This document shows positions 52,999 through 61,755 of a stretch of 64,000 nucleotides of DNA, one piece after another (position 1 is the stretch's first letter; each line of letters begins with the position of its first letter). Below the pieces are notes generated by a model, which saw nothing but the letters and a program-made list of their open reading frames with translations, had not been told where the DNA came from and did no database searches. The DNA lies in the NCBI RefSeq assembly GCF_006152115.1, contig NZ_VDFU01000007.1, forward strand, positions 142,451 through 206,450. Direction: 5' to 3'. The translations under genes and the position numbers were made by a program. This stretch comes from Rubellimicrobium rubrum (GTDB lineage Bacteria; Pseudomonadota; Alphaproteobacteria; Rhodobacterales; Rhodobacteraceae).

Positions 52999-53919
52999 TC
53001 ACCCGTATCGCGCAACATGGATCCGGTACTGCCCCCCTGCGGCTTCGAGGGCGCCGATCGTGCCCGAGCGAGTGGAACCCAGGTCGAGGTTGATGCGGGC
53101 GTGGCTCCTTGACAGGTTCGCACGGGCAAGGAGCCGGTCCAAGCCGGTGAGCCTGCTCTTGGTGACTGGGGAATGACCGTGGACCACAAGGGTCGGACCG
53201 GGGGCCCCGCCCCCATCCCACCCGCCACGCCAGTTCAGGAAGGGCTCGCGGATGGTGCTCCAGTGATCAAGCCCAGGCGTGACGTCCTCAAGACCTTGGG
53301 CCAGAAATGCCGTCCGGTCGCTGTAGGGATCGATCCCGGCATGAACGAAAAGGAGGTCGCCATCCCAGAGATGGCCGGGTGTCGCACGGAGTTGCTCCTC
53401 GGTCCCGACAGGGAGCGCCTCACGAACCGCGGCACGCTGCTCAGGGACGGGCAGGTGTTGCGCCCCGATCTCCTTTAGGGCGGTATCCCCGCCTTTCTCC
53501 AGCCAGAGCCGGAAGGAAGACCCGTCGTCGGCCGGATCGAGGGCTTTCAGAAGGGCCGCTTCGTGGTTGCCCGGCAGGATGACGGCCTGGTCGAACCGCT
53601 CGGCGCAGCCTTGCGCCAGATGGAGGCTACGGATCGAGCCCGGACCGCGGTCGACGAGGTCGCCCAGGAACACGATGGACCGCATCGTCCCGTCCGCATG
53701 AGGCTGGGCGCACAGATGGGTGAGAAGCAGCAACAGGAGATCGGCGCAGCCATGAACGTCGCCCACCGCAAAGAGGTGACTTCGGGCGGTTGTCGAATGG
53801 GGGAAGGCTTGCCAAGGGGTGGAAACGATCCGAGGAGGCTGATCGAATAACCGCCGGTCCCACCAAAGCCGAGGTCTGACCAGCCGCAGCATCCGCTTCC
53901 AAACATGACTGACCATCAT
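52999..53919 (-). CDS. Metallophosphoesterase, PrpA-type Ser/Thr phosphatase
   Basis: This 306-residue PPP-superfamily phosphatase has the full motif set: GDVHGCADLL, FLGDLVDRGPGS, LPGNHE, FVHAGIDP and VHGHSP. These supply the two-metal site. The group includes protein phosphatases PrpA/PrpB and diadenosine tetraphosphatase ApaH; the length and GxTLVVHGHSPV end fit PrpA better. The frame is open upstream to 54111, but ATGs at 53919/53916 lie downstream of GGAGG. Substrate is uncertain. Confidence 0.87.
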   Translation of the reverse strand: MMVSHVWKRMLRLVRPRLWWDRRLFDQPPRIVSTPWQAFPHSTTARSHLFAVGDVHGCADLLLLLLTHLCAQPHADGTMRSIVFLGDLVDRGPGSIRSLHLAQGCAERFDQAVILPGNHEAALLKALDPADDGSSFRLWLEKGGDTALKEIGAQHLPVPEQRAAVREALPVGTEEQLRATPGHLWDGDLLFVHAGIDPYSDRTAFLAQGLEDVTPGLDHWSTIREPFLNWRGGWDGGGAPGPTLVVHGHSPVTKSRLTGLDRLLARANLSRSHARINLDLGSTRSGTIGALEAAGGQYRIHVARYG

Positions 53920-54565
53920 TTGAAGTTCAGCCTCCATGCCCTTGCTCGACAAAGGTTCGATGCCACCGACGGCGCCGCCAGACATCGCTTCGCCGGGAGC
54001 GAGCCATTCAGGATGAGCACCTTGCCACACATTGGGCAACCAGAGACCAATAGGAAGGCTAGAGCGGGGCGAGGCCTCGCAACTCGTCAGGGCTGGGTCA
54101 CCCGCGACCATGGAAGCCCGAGAAGCCCGTCCACCAGAATGGACGCGGGGTCGGGCCAGAGCGCTCCGAAGTCATGCCGAGTTCCGCAAGGCCTTGACCG
54201 ATGTTCCGATCAAGGCCACGGTTTCAGGATCGTCGGCATCACCCGGTCACGCGCTGGCTGTGCAGAGCCACTGGGGCCTCTTTTTGGCCGGTAACCGTAT
54301 CCGATGCGGTATCAGCGATAGGGAGAATGTCACAGGCGAGACCTGCTGCAGCGTCACTGAAGTTCCGAGCTATCCGACCAGAATGGTTTGGCGGCGGCAG
54401 TGACCGGCCCAAAGCCTTCGACGGGAGCCCAACAGGTGCCGCCAGGCGGGCCAGCATCGGCCCGAACGGAGACGGCAGGGGCAAATCGGTCCTGAGCGAA
54501 ACCACAAACCCTAAAGCGCAACGGTGCTTACGCGGAACTGGTGAAGTCACGTGGCTCCCATGGCG
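53920..54565. other. Gene-free region
   Basis: About 650 bases between the phosphatase start and the end of the catabolic operon. Overlapping short frames are not convincing, and I see no tRNA or strong repeat. This marks the boundary between the eroded region and the compact operon. Confidence 0.4.
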
Positions 54566-54871
54566 TCAGGCTCCGCGGGACGTCAAAGACTCCTCGGAAT
54601 GCGTCACCGACGGGGGCGCGGCAACGTGTGGCGAGACCAAGGCCCGCCACTGCGCAAAGGCGTCCGAGCCTCGGAAGAGGACAGTGTGGTCCTCCAGCGT
54701 CTCCCAATCCACCATCAGGCGGTAGAGACCTGGGGTCTCCATCACCCGGTGCAGTCGCACGCCCTGGCACCCATGCGAGCCTAGGAACAGGGGCACGGCC
54801 TCACACACGACGGCTTCGAGGTCAGCCTCGCGGCCCGGCGTGACGGTCAGCTCTGCGGCCTCAAGGATCAT
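54566..54871 (-). CDS. Antibiotic biosynthesis monooxygenase (ABM) domain protein
   Basis: This 101-residue ferredoxin-like alpha/beta barrel protein begins MILEAAELTVTPGREADLEAV, then GSHGCQGVRLHRVMETPGLYRLMVDWETLEDHT, typical of the ABM (YgiN/quinol monooxygenase-like) family. The ATG at 54871 overlaps the stop of the upstream cupin gene (ATGA). It is the last gene of the long minus-strand operon. Small ABM proteins act as cofactor-free monooxygenases or detoxify quinones and aldehydes; its role here is unknown. Confidence 0.82.
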   Translation of the reverse strand: MILEAAELTVTPGREADLEAVVCEAVPLFLGSHGCQGVRLHRVMETPGLYRLMVDWETLEDHTVLFRGSDAFAQWRALVSPHVAAPPSVTHSEESLTSRGA

Positions 54872-55284
54872 GCTTTTCGTCCGTGTTCGGCGTCGATGGT
54901 GCGCGTCTCGCCCGTGGCGGCCATGGTGCGGGTCGCATCGACGGAGGCATAGGTCCAGAAGATGCGCATGGGCTTCTCCTGGGAGGCGTTGATGAAGCGG
55001 TGAGGCACGTTGGCGGGAAGCCACGTCGTGTCGCCGGTCTTGAGCGGATGAGGCACGCCGTCGATCTCGGCGATGGCCTCCCCTTCGATGACCATCACCG
55101 ATTCCTCGCAGTTATGCCAGTGGACCCCGATGGCCGCACCCGGATCGAAGGCGGTGATGCCGTTGATGAGGCTTGTGGAGCCGCAGGCGCGGGTCACCAG
55201 AGGCGTGGTCCTCGCGCCGCCCCCCCGGTCGTTGGTGGGGCGCTCAGACGGGCGCAGGATGGCGGCTTGGTTCGTGTCGCTCAT
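54868..55284 (-). CDS. Cupin domain protein
   Basis: This 138-residue single-domain cupin carries the metal motif GVHWHNCEESVMVIEGEAIAEIDG and the second motif GDTTWLPANVPHRFINAS, with the metal-binding His, His, Glu and His in place. It is coupled to the ABM gene after it and follows the aldehyde dehydrogenase gene by 12 bases. Cupins of this type may be dioxygenases, isomerases or sensors; the cluster suggests a metabolic accessory. Confidence 0.82.
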   Translation of the reverse strand: MSDTNQAAILRPSERPTNDRGGGARTTPLVTRACGSTSLINGITAFDPGAAIGVHWHNCEESVMVIEGEAIAEIDGVPHPLKTGDTTWLPANVPHRFINASQEKPMRIFWTYASVDATRTMAATGETRTIDAEHGRKA

Positions 55285-55296
55285 GGGGTGCCTCCT

Positions 55297-56694
55297 TCAG
55301 TCGGCGGCCTTGACAGGAGCCGGCGTCTTGGCAGGCCCGATCCAGACGGTCTTGATGTTGGTGAACTCCTTGATGCCGTAGGAGCCCAACTCGCGCCCAT
55401 AGCCCGACTTCTTGATGCCCCCAAAGGGCAGCCGCGCATCCGACGCCACCATGCCGTTGATGAACACGGCGCCTGCGTCGATCCGACGTGCGAGTTCTCG
55501 GGCGCGGTCGAGGTTGGTGGTCCAGAGCGCCGCGCCGAGCCCGAACTCGGTCTGGTTGGCCAGGTCCACCGCCTCGTCAGCGTCGCGGACGCGGATAATG
55601 GCCGCCACAGGGCCGAAGGTCTCTTCGCAGAACGCGACGTGATCGGGCCGCACGTGGTCCAGGATGGTGGCGGGATAGTAAAAGCCTGGGCCGTCAACCG
55701 GCGCACCGCCGGCCAGAACCACAGCGCCTGCGGCCACGGAGCGTTCGACCTGCCCATGGAGGTCGTCGCGCAGGTTGGCCCGGGCCATAGGGCCAATGTT
55801 GGTGTCGCGCTCCATGGGATCACCCATCTTGAGCTTGGCGACATTGGCCTTGAACGCCTCGGCGAAGCGGTCGGCCACGGCGTCCTCGACGATGAAGCGC
55901 TTGGCGTTGACGCAGCTCTGGCCCACGTTGATGTAGCGCGCCTTCACGGCCGTGGTCGCTGCCGCCTCGATGTCGGCATCGGCCAGCACGATGAACGGGT
56001 CCGAGCCGCCCAACTCCAGCACCTGCTTCTTGAGCGCTTTGCCTGCCTGCGAGGCGACGATGCTGCCCACCTGGGTGGAGCCGGTGAGCGTCACGGCGAC
56101 GATGCGGTCGTCGGCGATGAGGCCTGCGACCTCGGAAGCCTCGATCAGGAGCGTGCGCATCAGTCCCTCGGGGCAGCCGGCCTCGCGCATGACCTGCTCA
56201 ATGGCCAGCGCGCACTGGGGCACGTTGTTGGCGTGCTTGAGGATCGCGCCGTTGCCGGCCGCGAGCGCGGGCGCGGCGAAGCGGAAAAACTGCCAGAAGG
56301 GGTAGTTCCAGGGCATGATCGCCAGCACGACGCCCAAGGGGTCGAACACGACCGCGCTTTCGGTGGCGTTGGACTCGATCCGCTCGTCCGCGAGAAAGCG
56401 TGGAGCGGACTCGGCGTAGAAGTCGCAGGTCCAGGCGCACTTCTCGATCTCGGCCTCGGCCTCGACGATGGGCTTGCCCATCTCGGCGGTGATGAGGGCG
56501 GCGTACTTGCGCTTGCCGTCGCGCAAGGCCCGCGCCATGCCGGTCAGCAGCTCGACGCGCTGCTCGATCGGACGCCTGCGCCACTCGCGTTGCGCCGAAA
56601 CAGCACCATCCAGCGCGGCATTGACCTGTTCGGACGAGTGCGCCTGAAAACGTGCGAGCTCAGTCCCTGTGGAGGGATCTATGGAAATGATCAT
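55297..56694 (-). CDS. NAD(P)-dependent aldehyde dehydrogenase, succinate-semialdehyde-type
   Basis: This 465-residue ALDH has the catalytic Cys261 in GQSCVNAKRF, Glu227 in LELGGSDPF and Asn130 in PWNYPFWQFF. FNPxTG-like N-terminal IDPSTGTELARF and the FGGIKKSGYGRELG C-terminal block place it near GabD-like succinate-semialdehyde dehydrogenases. The ATG at 56694 is one base from the stop of the isomerase gene. In this operon it could oxidise tartronate semialdehyde or another aldehyde to the acid; this is inference. Confidence 0.87.
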   Translation of the reverse strand: MIISIDPSTGTELARFQAHSSEQVNAALDGAVSAQREWRRRPIEQRVELLTGMARALRDGKRKYAALITAEMGKPIVEAEAEIEKCAWTCDFYAESAPRFLADERIESNATESAVVFDPLGVVLAIMPWNYPFWQFFRFAAPALAAGNGAILKHANNVPQCALAIEQVMREAGCPEGLMRTLLIEASEVAGLIADDRIVAVTLTGSTQVGSIVASQAGKALKKQVLELGGSDPFIVLADADIEAAATTAVKARYINVGQSCVNAKRFIVEDAVADRFAEAFKANVAKLKMGDPMERDTNIGPMARANLRDDLHGQVERSVAAGAVVLAGGAPVDGPGFYYPATILDHVRPDHVAFCEETFGPVAAIIRVRDADEAVDLANQTEFGLGAALWTTNLDRARELARRIDAGAVFINGMVASDARLPFGGIKKSGYGRELGSYGIKEFTNIKTVWIGPAKTPAPVKAAD

Positions 56695-56695
56695 G

Positions 56696-57541
56696 TCAGT
56701 GATCCTGAAGCTGGGTATGGGAGAGGGCCCGAAAAGGAAGCCCGAGCCGTTCGCGCCAAGGACCGATCCAGCCGAGACCGGCCTGAGTGGTGCTGGCAGG
56801 GATGTATTCAAAGCCGATGGCTCCGGCGTAGCCGACGCTTTCGAGCGCTTGGAGGATGGGATCGAAGCTGATGGCACCAGAGCCCGGCTCGTGGCGGCCA
56901 GGGTGATCGGCGATGTGGACATGGCCCAGCCTATCCGCGTGCGAGCGGATCAGCGCCAGAGGGTCCTCGCCGTTCGCAGCAGCGTGAAAGGTGTCGAGGA
57001 GGACGGACACCTCGCCTCTGTCGTACTCCCTCGCGAGCGCGAAGGCTTGGTCGAGGCGGTGCATGTGGTAGCTCGGCACGGCCGCGTGGCCGATGGCTTC
57101 GATGAGGATGGATACCGGACGCCCACGGGCGCGCTCGACGGCGGCATCGAGGTTGCGCCGGTACGTCTCGGCTGTGCTCTCCGAGGTGATGCCATCTGGA
57201 ACCACACCAGCCATGGGATGGACGAAGGGGCAGCCCACGGCCTCGGCATAGTCGAGCGACCGATCCAAGCTCTCCAGGAACTCGTGCTCCCGCCCAGGTA
57301 GCGCAGCGATCCCCTTCTCGCCCTTGGTCGCGTCGCCCACCCCTGCGCAAAGCTGGCTGAAGCTCATGCCAAGCTCATCCAGCTTGGCCTTCACTTCCGC
57401 AGCCGACAGAGCAAAGGGCTGGGGGTGCTCGACAGCATGGAAGCCTGCGTTGGAGGCTGCCTCAAGTCGATCCTGCAAAGGCAGATCGGTGAAAAGATAG
57501 CCAATATGGACCGACAACCGTGGCGTGGTCCGGATGATCAT
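56696..57541 (-). CDS. Hydroxypyruvate isomerase-like protein
   Basis: This 281-residue TIM-barrel protein closely follows Hyi: GYLFTDLPLQDRLEAASNAGFHAVE near the N-terminus, KGEKGIAALPGREHEF, ILIEAIGHAAVPSYHM with the metal-binding Glu, GHVHIADHPGRHEPGSG and IGFEYIP. Hyi interconverts hydroxypyruvate and tartronate semialdehyde; related OtnI enzymes act on 2-oxo-tetronates. It overlaps the preceding Ldh2-type gene (ATGA), so both are translated together. Confidence 0.83.
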   Translation of the reverse strand: MIIRTTPRLSVHIGYLFTDLPLQDRLEAASNAGFHAVEHPQPFALSAAEVKAKLDELGMSFSQLCAGVGDATKGEKGIAALPGREHEFLESLDRSLDYAEAVGCPFVHPMAGVVPDGITSESTAETYRRNLDAAVERARGRPVSILIEAIGHAAVPSYHMHRLDQAFALAREYDRGEVSVLLDTFHAAANGEDPLALIRSHADRLGHVHIADHPGRHEPGSGAISFDPILQALESVGYAGAIGFEYIPASTTQAGLGWIGPWRERLGLPFRALSHTQLQDH

Positions 57542-58620
57542 GAGGCCGCATCCAGAGGGCTGACGCTCGCCTGCGGGAACGGCACCCCGACCCGATCGCC
57601 TTCGGCTGTCAGATCAGCGACGACGTTGTCGGTCACAGGAATGCCTGTGCGACGCCGCTCGGTTTCGCGACGCGCTTCAGGCTCGCCCGGCATCATGATC
57701 TCCTCCACCCCGGCTGCTCGAGGAAGCGCCTTGATGCGGTCGTAGAACGTGTCCATCCGCGCCTCGAAGTCGGTCATGGAGAGGAACAGGTCCGGCCTGA
57801 TGGCGAAGAACAGGTGGCCCACGTTCTGTGGCTCGCTGTGGTCGAAGTAGAGACTCTTCACGTCGCCACCAAAGTTCGCCCCTGTGAGCACGCCGGAGAG
57901 AAGGTCCATCAGCGTGGCCAGCACGGAACCCTTCACGCCGCCGAAGGGCAGGCACACGCCCTCAAAGGCGCGGGCCGCGTCGGTGGTTGGGTTGCCGTCC
58001 ACGTCGAGCGCGAGGCCCGGCTCGATCGGATCGCCCCGCATGGCGGCCAGACGGATCTTGCCGCGCGCGATCACGGTCATGGCCATGTCCATGACATAGG
58101 GCGGGTGCTTGCCTCCGGGGACGCCGGCCGCGATGGGGCTCGCGCCCAGAAAGGTCGTGCGGCCGCCCCACATCGGTATGGCGGGCGACGAGTTGGTGAA
58201 AATCAGGGAGATATAGCCCGCCTCGATAGCCTGAAGGGCATAAAATGCGCCCATGCCGAAATGCGTCGAGCGGTGGACGGAGACCAGTCCGATGCCCGCC
58301 TTGGCCGCGAGACGGCACGCCTCGTCCATAGCGATGTGGGATGGAATAAAGCCCATGGCATTGTCGGCGTCTACCGACGCGACCGCGCCCGCCACCTCGG
58401 TCACCCGGATGTCCGGGCAAGGATTCACCAGACCGGCCCGCAGCCGCTCCAGATACATCGGAATTCTCGAGACTCCGTGGGAGTCGATGCCACGTAGATT
58501 GGCCTTGACGAGATCGGTCCCGATCGTTGCCGCATGCGCCCCAGACATGCCCGTGCTGGCAAAGACACCGGTGGCGAAGGCTGCCAGGCAATCCGGAACG
58601 AAGTACTGAACAGAGCTCAT
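57538..58620 (-). CDS. Ldh2/malate dehydrogenase-family oxidoreductase
   Basis: This 360-residue NAD(P)-dependent enzyme of the YlbC/ComC/MdhL (Ldh2, PF02615) family has GIDSHGVSRIPMYLERLRAG with catalytic His and Arg, the HFGMGAFYALQA segment and FGGVKGSVLATLMDLLSG. Family substrates include malate, sulfolactate, ureidoglycolate and 2,3-diketogulonate. The ATG at 58620 fits the family; the frame to 58671 overlaps the tctA end. In this operon an alpha-hydroxy acid of the imported substrate is the likely target. Confidence 0.87.
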   Translation of the reverse strand: MSSVQYFVPDCLAAFATGVFASTGMSGAHAATIGTDLVKANLRGIDSHGVSRIPMYLERLRAGLVNPCPDIRVTEVAGAVASVDADNAMGFIPSHIAMDEACRLAAKAGIGLVSVHRSTHFGMGAFYALQAIEAGYISLIFTNSSPAIPMWGGRTTFLGASPIAAGVPGGKHPPYVMDMAMTVIARGKIRLAAMRGDPIEPGLALDVDGNPTTDAARAFEGVCLPFGGVKGSVLATLMDLLSGVLTGANFGGDVKSLYFDHSEPQNVGHLFFAIRPDLFLSMTDFEARMDTFYDRIKALPRAAGVEEIMMPGEPEARRETERRRTGIPVTDNVVADLTAEGDRVGVPFPQASVSPLDAAS

Positions 58621-58627
58621 CTCGTCT

Positions 58628-60142
58628 TCAAGGCGCGGATTTGGCGAGAGCTTTCGCCTGCCTGCGGGCACGCCACCGGAGGAGCGGGGGCAAGGCCACG
58701 ATCAGGACGGCGATCAGGAAAAGAGCAAGCGCGATCGGATGAGTGACGAAAACACTCATGTCGCCTTGGCTGATGGCCAGTGCCCGTCGGAACTGCTGCT
58801 CGGCCAACGGACCCAGGATCAGGCCGACGATGGCGGGGGCCACTGGTACGTCGAGCGCTCGCATCCCAAAGCCCACGAGGCCGATGATCCAAAGCGCCCA
58901 GACGTCGACCAGGTTGTTGTTGAGCGTGTAGGCGCCCATGGTCGCGAAAACCAGAATGCCCGCATAGAGCCAGGGACGCGGGATGTGCAGGAGCTTTACC
59001 CAGACGCCGGCCAGCGGCAGGTTGAGGACCAGGAGCATGACGTTGCCGATGTAGAGGCTGGCTATCAGCCCCCAAACGAGCTCGGGCTGGCTGTCGAAGA
59101 GCGTGGGGCCGGGCTGGATCCCATATTGCTGGAAGGCCGCGAGCATGATCGCCGCAGTTGCCGAGGTCGGAAGCCCCAGCGCGAGAAGCGGCGCGAGCAC
59201 GCCCGCGGCCGAAGCGTTGTTGGCGGCCTCGGGCCCGGCGACGGCCTCGATGGCGCCATGCCCGAACTCCTCCGGGTTCTTGGCCAAGCGTTTCTCGGTC
59301 AGATAGCTCAGGAAGGTGGGGATCTCCGAGCCCCCGGCGGGCAGGACGCCGATGGGGAAGCCGATGGCCGTTCCTCGGAGCCAAGGCTTCCAAGAGCGGC
59401 CCCAATCCTCGCGACTCATCCACATGGAGCCTTTAAGGGTGGAGAACTCCTCGGGTTCGAAGCGCAGGCGGGCGGCGGTCCAGAGTGTCTCACCGACGGC
59501 GAAGAGTCCGACGGCTACAATGACGATGTCCACGCCGTCGAGGAGCTCGCGCACCCCCAGGGTAAAGCGCATCTGCCCGGTCTGGAGATCGATCCCTACG
59601 AGGCCGAGCGCTAGGCCGATCAGGAGGCTGAACAGGCCACGTGTGATGGAACTGCCGAGCAGCGCCGTCACCGTTGTCAGCGCAAGGACCATAAGCATGA
59701 AATATTCGGCGGGCCCGAATAAGAGCGCGAGCTTGACCATCAGGGGAGCGGCAAAGGTGAGCCCCAAGGTGCCTATGGTGCCTGCGATGAACGAGCCAAT
59801 CGCCGCGGTGGCGAGCGCCTGCGCGCCCCTACCCTTGCGCGCCATGGCGTTGCCGTCGATAGCCGTCACAATCGAGGCGGTCTCGCCGGGCGTGTTCAGC
59901 AGGATCGAAGCCGTCGATCCCCCATACATCGCACCATAGTAGATTCCGGCAAACATGATGAAGGCGCTCGTCGGGTCAGACCCGTAGGTGACCGGCAGCA
60001 GGAGCGCGATGGTCAGCGCCGGCCCGATCCCCGGAAGCACGCCGATGGCAGTGCCCAATGTGACGCCGACCAGAGACCAAAAGAGGTTGATGGGCGTGAG
60101 CGCCACTGCGAAGCCTTGGAGAAGTGCGGCAAAGGTGTCCAT
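58628..60142 (-). CDS. tctA: Tripartite tricarboxylate transporter large membrane subunit
   Basis: This 504-residue TctA-family permease has about 11-12 membrane segments. The conserved N-terminal [20 protein letters not shown] and the [14 protein letters not shown] motif are intact; the latter is the strongest family signature. With the small subunit and binding protein upstream it forms a cation-driven, binding-protein-dependent importer for carboxylates. It starts 20 bases after tctB. Confidence 0.95.
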   Translation of the reverse strand: MDTFAALLQGFAVALTPINLFWSLVGVTLGTAIGVLPGIGPALTIALLLPVTYGSDPTSAFIMFAGIYYGAMYGGSTASILLNTPGETASIVTAIDGNAMARKGRGAQALATAAIGSFIAGTIGTLGLTFAAPLMVKLALLFGPAEYFMLMVLALTTVTALLGSSITRGLFSLLIGLALGLVGIDLQTGQMRFTLGVRELLDGVDIVIVAVGLFAVGETLWTAARLRFEPEEFSTLKGSMWMSREDWGRSWKPWLRGTAIGFPIGVLPAGGSEIPTFLSYLTEKRLAKNPEEFGHGAIEAVAGPEAANNASAAGVLAPLLALGLPTSATAAIMLAAFQQYGIQPGPTLFDSQPELVWGLIASLYIGNVMLLVLNLPLAGVWVKLLHIPRPWLYAGILVFATMGAYTLNNNLVDVWALWIIGLVGFGMRALDVPVAPAIVGLILGPLAEQQFRRALAISQGDMSVFVTHPIALALFLIAVLIVALPPLLRWRARRQAKALAKSAP

Positions 60143-60162
60143 GTGACTGGCTCCAAGCGGCG

Positions 60163-60651
60163 TCAGGCCAATAGGCCCAGGAATACGAGAGCAGGCTCGA
60201 TCCACTCGCCGACGGGCAGGCTCAGCCCAAGGGCGGCGTCGAAGGTCAGGAAGACGAGCGACGCGAGGACAAGACCGATGGCGGCGTCGCGAAGCCAGGC
60301 CCTCTCACCGAAGGCCCGGGCCACTGCCACGAACAGTAATGCAGCCGAGATGATCCAGCCCAGCCGCTCCAGCAGCAGGACGAAAACCAGAAGGCTGCCG
60401 GCCACAGTCAGGACGGCCGGCCAGTCCACCTGCGGGATGACGACCGCCGGTGCGGAATGCGATCGCGCGTCATAGAGGAGCCGGGCGCCGACGCAGAGCA
60501 GCCCCAGGGCAATCAGGGCCGGGAATACGCCTGGTCCTACCACACTTCGGGCGGCAATCGCGGGAGCCGTCCACGTCCCCCAGGCGATATAGGCCGCAAG
60601 CACGACGGCGATGAGGCCCAGGATAGCCTCGCCGAGACGAAAACCTGACAT
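60163..60651 (-). CDS. tctB: Tripartite tricarboxylate transporter small membrane subunit
   Basis: This 162-residue four-segment protein of the TctB family begins [27 protein letters not shown]. Family sequences are poorly conserved, and position between tctC and tctA is the main evidence. The hairpin before it probably attenuates expression relative to the binding protein. Confidence 0.88.
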   Translation of the reverse strand: MSGFRLGEAILGLIAVVLAAYIAWGTWTAPAIAARSVVGPGVFPALIALGLLCVGARLLYDARSHSAPAVVIPQVDWPAVLTVAGSLLVFVLLLERLGWIISAALLFVAVARAFGERAWLRDAAIGLVLASLVFLTFDAALGLSLPVGEWIEPALVFLGLLA

Positions 60652-60681
60652 ATCCAGCTCCTCCGGACACTAGAGTGCGAA

Positions 60682-60702
60682 GGAGCGCTCCGTCGGCGCT
60701 CC
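60682..60702 (-). terminator. Attenuator-like hairpin between tctC and tctB
   Basis: GGAGCGC and GCGCTCC pair over 7 bp with a 7-nt loop in the 62-base gap between the tctC stop and the tctB start. Such intercistronic stems commonly raise binding-protein mRNA over permease mRNA. Confidence 0.5.
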
Positions 60703-60713
60703 CTCTTTAAGGC

Positions 60714-61685
60714 TCAGAGCACGCCCGCATCCTTGAGGGACTGCTCAACCTTTGCATTCTCCTCTTCGAGGAACGCCTTGAACTCGTCGCCGGCCAGGTA
60801 GGTGTCAGTCCAGCCGCGTTCGGCGAGCAGGGCTTTCCAAGCCTCAGTCTGGACCATGGCGTCGATTGCAGCAGAAAGCGCCGCCTTGTCTTCGTCCGAC
60901 ATGGCGGGGTGCGCCGCAATTCCGCGCCAGTTCACGACCGCGAGGTCCACGCCGCCTTCCTGGAAGGTGGGCACGTCCACGCCTTCGATGCGCTCCGGCC
61001 CCGAGATGCCAAGCGCCCGTAGCTCCCCCGCCTCGATCTGGGGCGCGAATTCTTCGTAGCCCGAGATACCCACGCTGGTCTGCCCGCCCAGGACCGAGGC
61101 CAGCACCTCCCCGCCACCGGCATGCACCACGAAGTTCATCTGCGTGGGATCTACGCCCACAGCCTTGGTGAACAGACCCGCGATCACGTGGTCGATGCCA
61201 CCGATGGAGCCGCCCGCCCAGGACACGGCACCCGGATCGGCCTTGATCGCTTCGGCGAGGCCCTGGAGATCTTGGATAGGCGAGTCAGCAGGCACCACGA
61301 TGACGTCGTTCTCACCCATGAGCCGCGCGATAGGCTCTACTTCGGCCAGCGTCACCGGAGATTGAGTGGTCAGAACTCCGCCTACCAGAGCAAAGCCAAG
61401 GACGAGTGCTGCCGGGCCACGCGGGTTCGAGGTCACGAACTGCGCCAAGCCCACGGTGCCGCCCCCACCAGCGACGTTCTCCACCTCGATATTGGAGGCG
61501 AGTCCTTCGTCGGTCATGGCCTGCTGGACCGCGCGGGCAAGCTGGTCGTAGCCCGACCCGGCGCTTGAGGGCGCAAGAAGCGAAAGGGATTCAAGCGGCT
61601 GTGGAGCCTCCTGGGCCAGCACGGGACTGACCAGCAGTGTCGTGGCCGCGAGAACAGCGAAGGTTCGGCGTGTAAAGTTGAGCAT
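60714..61685 (-). CDS. tctC: Tripartite tricarboxylate transporter substrate-binding protein
   Basis: This 323-residue periplasmic binding protein has a signal peptide (RRTFAVLAATTLLVSPVLAQ). The mature part begins LESLSLLAPSSAGSGYDQLARAVQQAM, a TctC/BugT hallmark. Bug-family proteins bind citrate, tartrate-like, nicotinate and aromatic acids; the pocket cannot be typed by eye. It lies 70 bases after the dehydrogenase gene that leads the operon. Confidence 0.93.
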   Translation of the reverse strand: MLNFTRRTFAVLAATTLLVSPVLAQEAPQPLESLSLLAPSSAGSGYDQLARAVQQAMTDEGLASNIEVENVAGGGGTVGLAQFVTSNPRGPAALVLGFALVGGVLTTQSPVTLAEVEPIARLMGENDVIVVPADSPIQDLQGLAEAIKADPGAVSWAGGSIGGIDHVIAGLFTKAVGVDPTQMNFVVHAGGGEVLASVLGGQTSVGISGYEEFAPQIEAGELRALGISGPERIEGVDVPTFQEGGVDLAVVNWRGIAAHPAMSDEDKAALSAAIDAMVQTEAWKALLAERGWTDTYLAGDEFKAFLEEENAKVEQSLKDAGVL

Positions 61686-61755
61686 GAGGTCTCCTCCCTT
61701 GGATTTGCTCTTGGCTCTTGAGTTAGGTCTTATTCCGTGCAGGTCGTGGCTCTCC

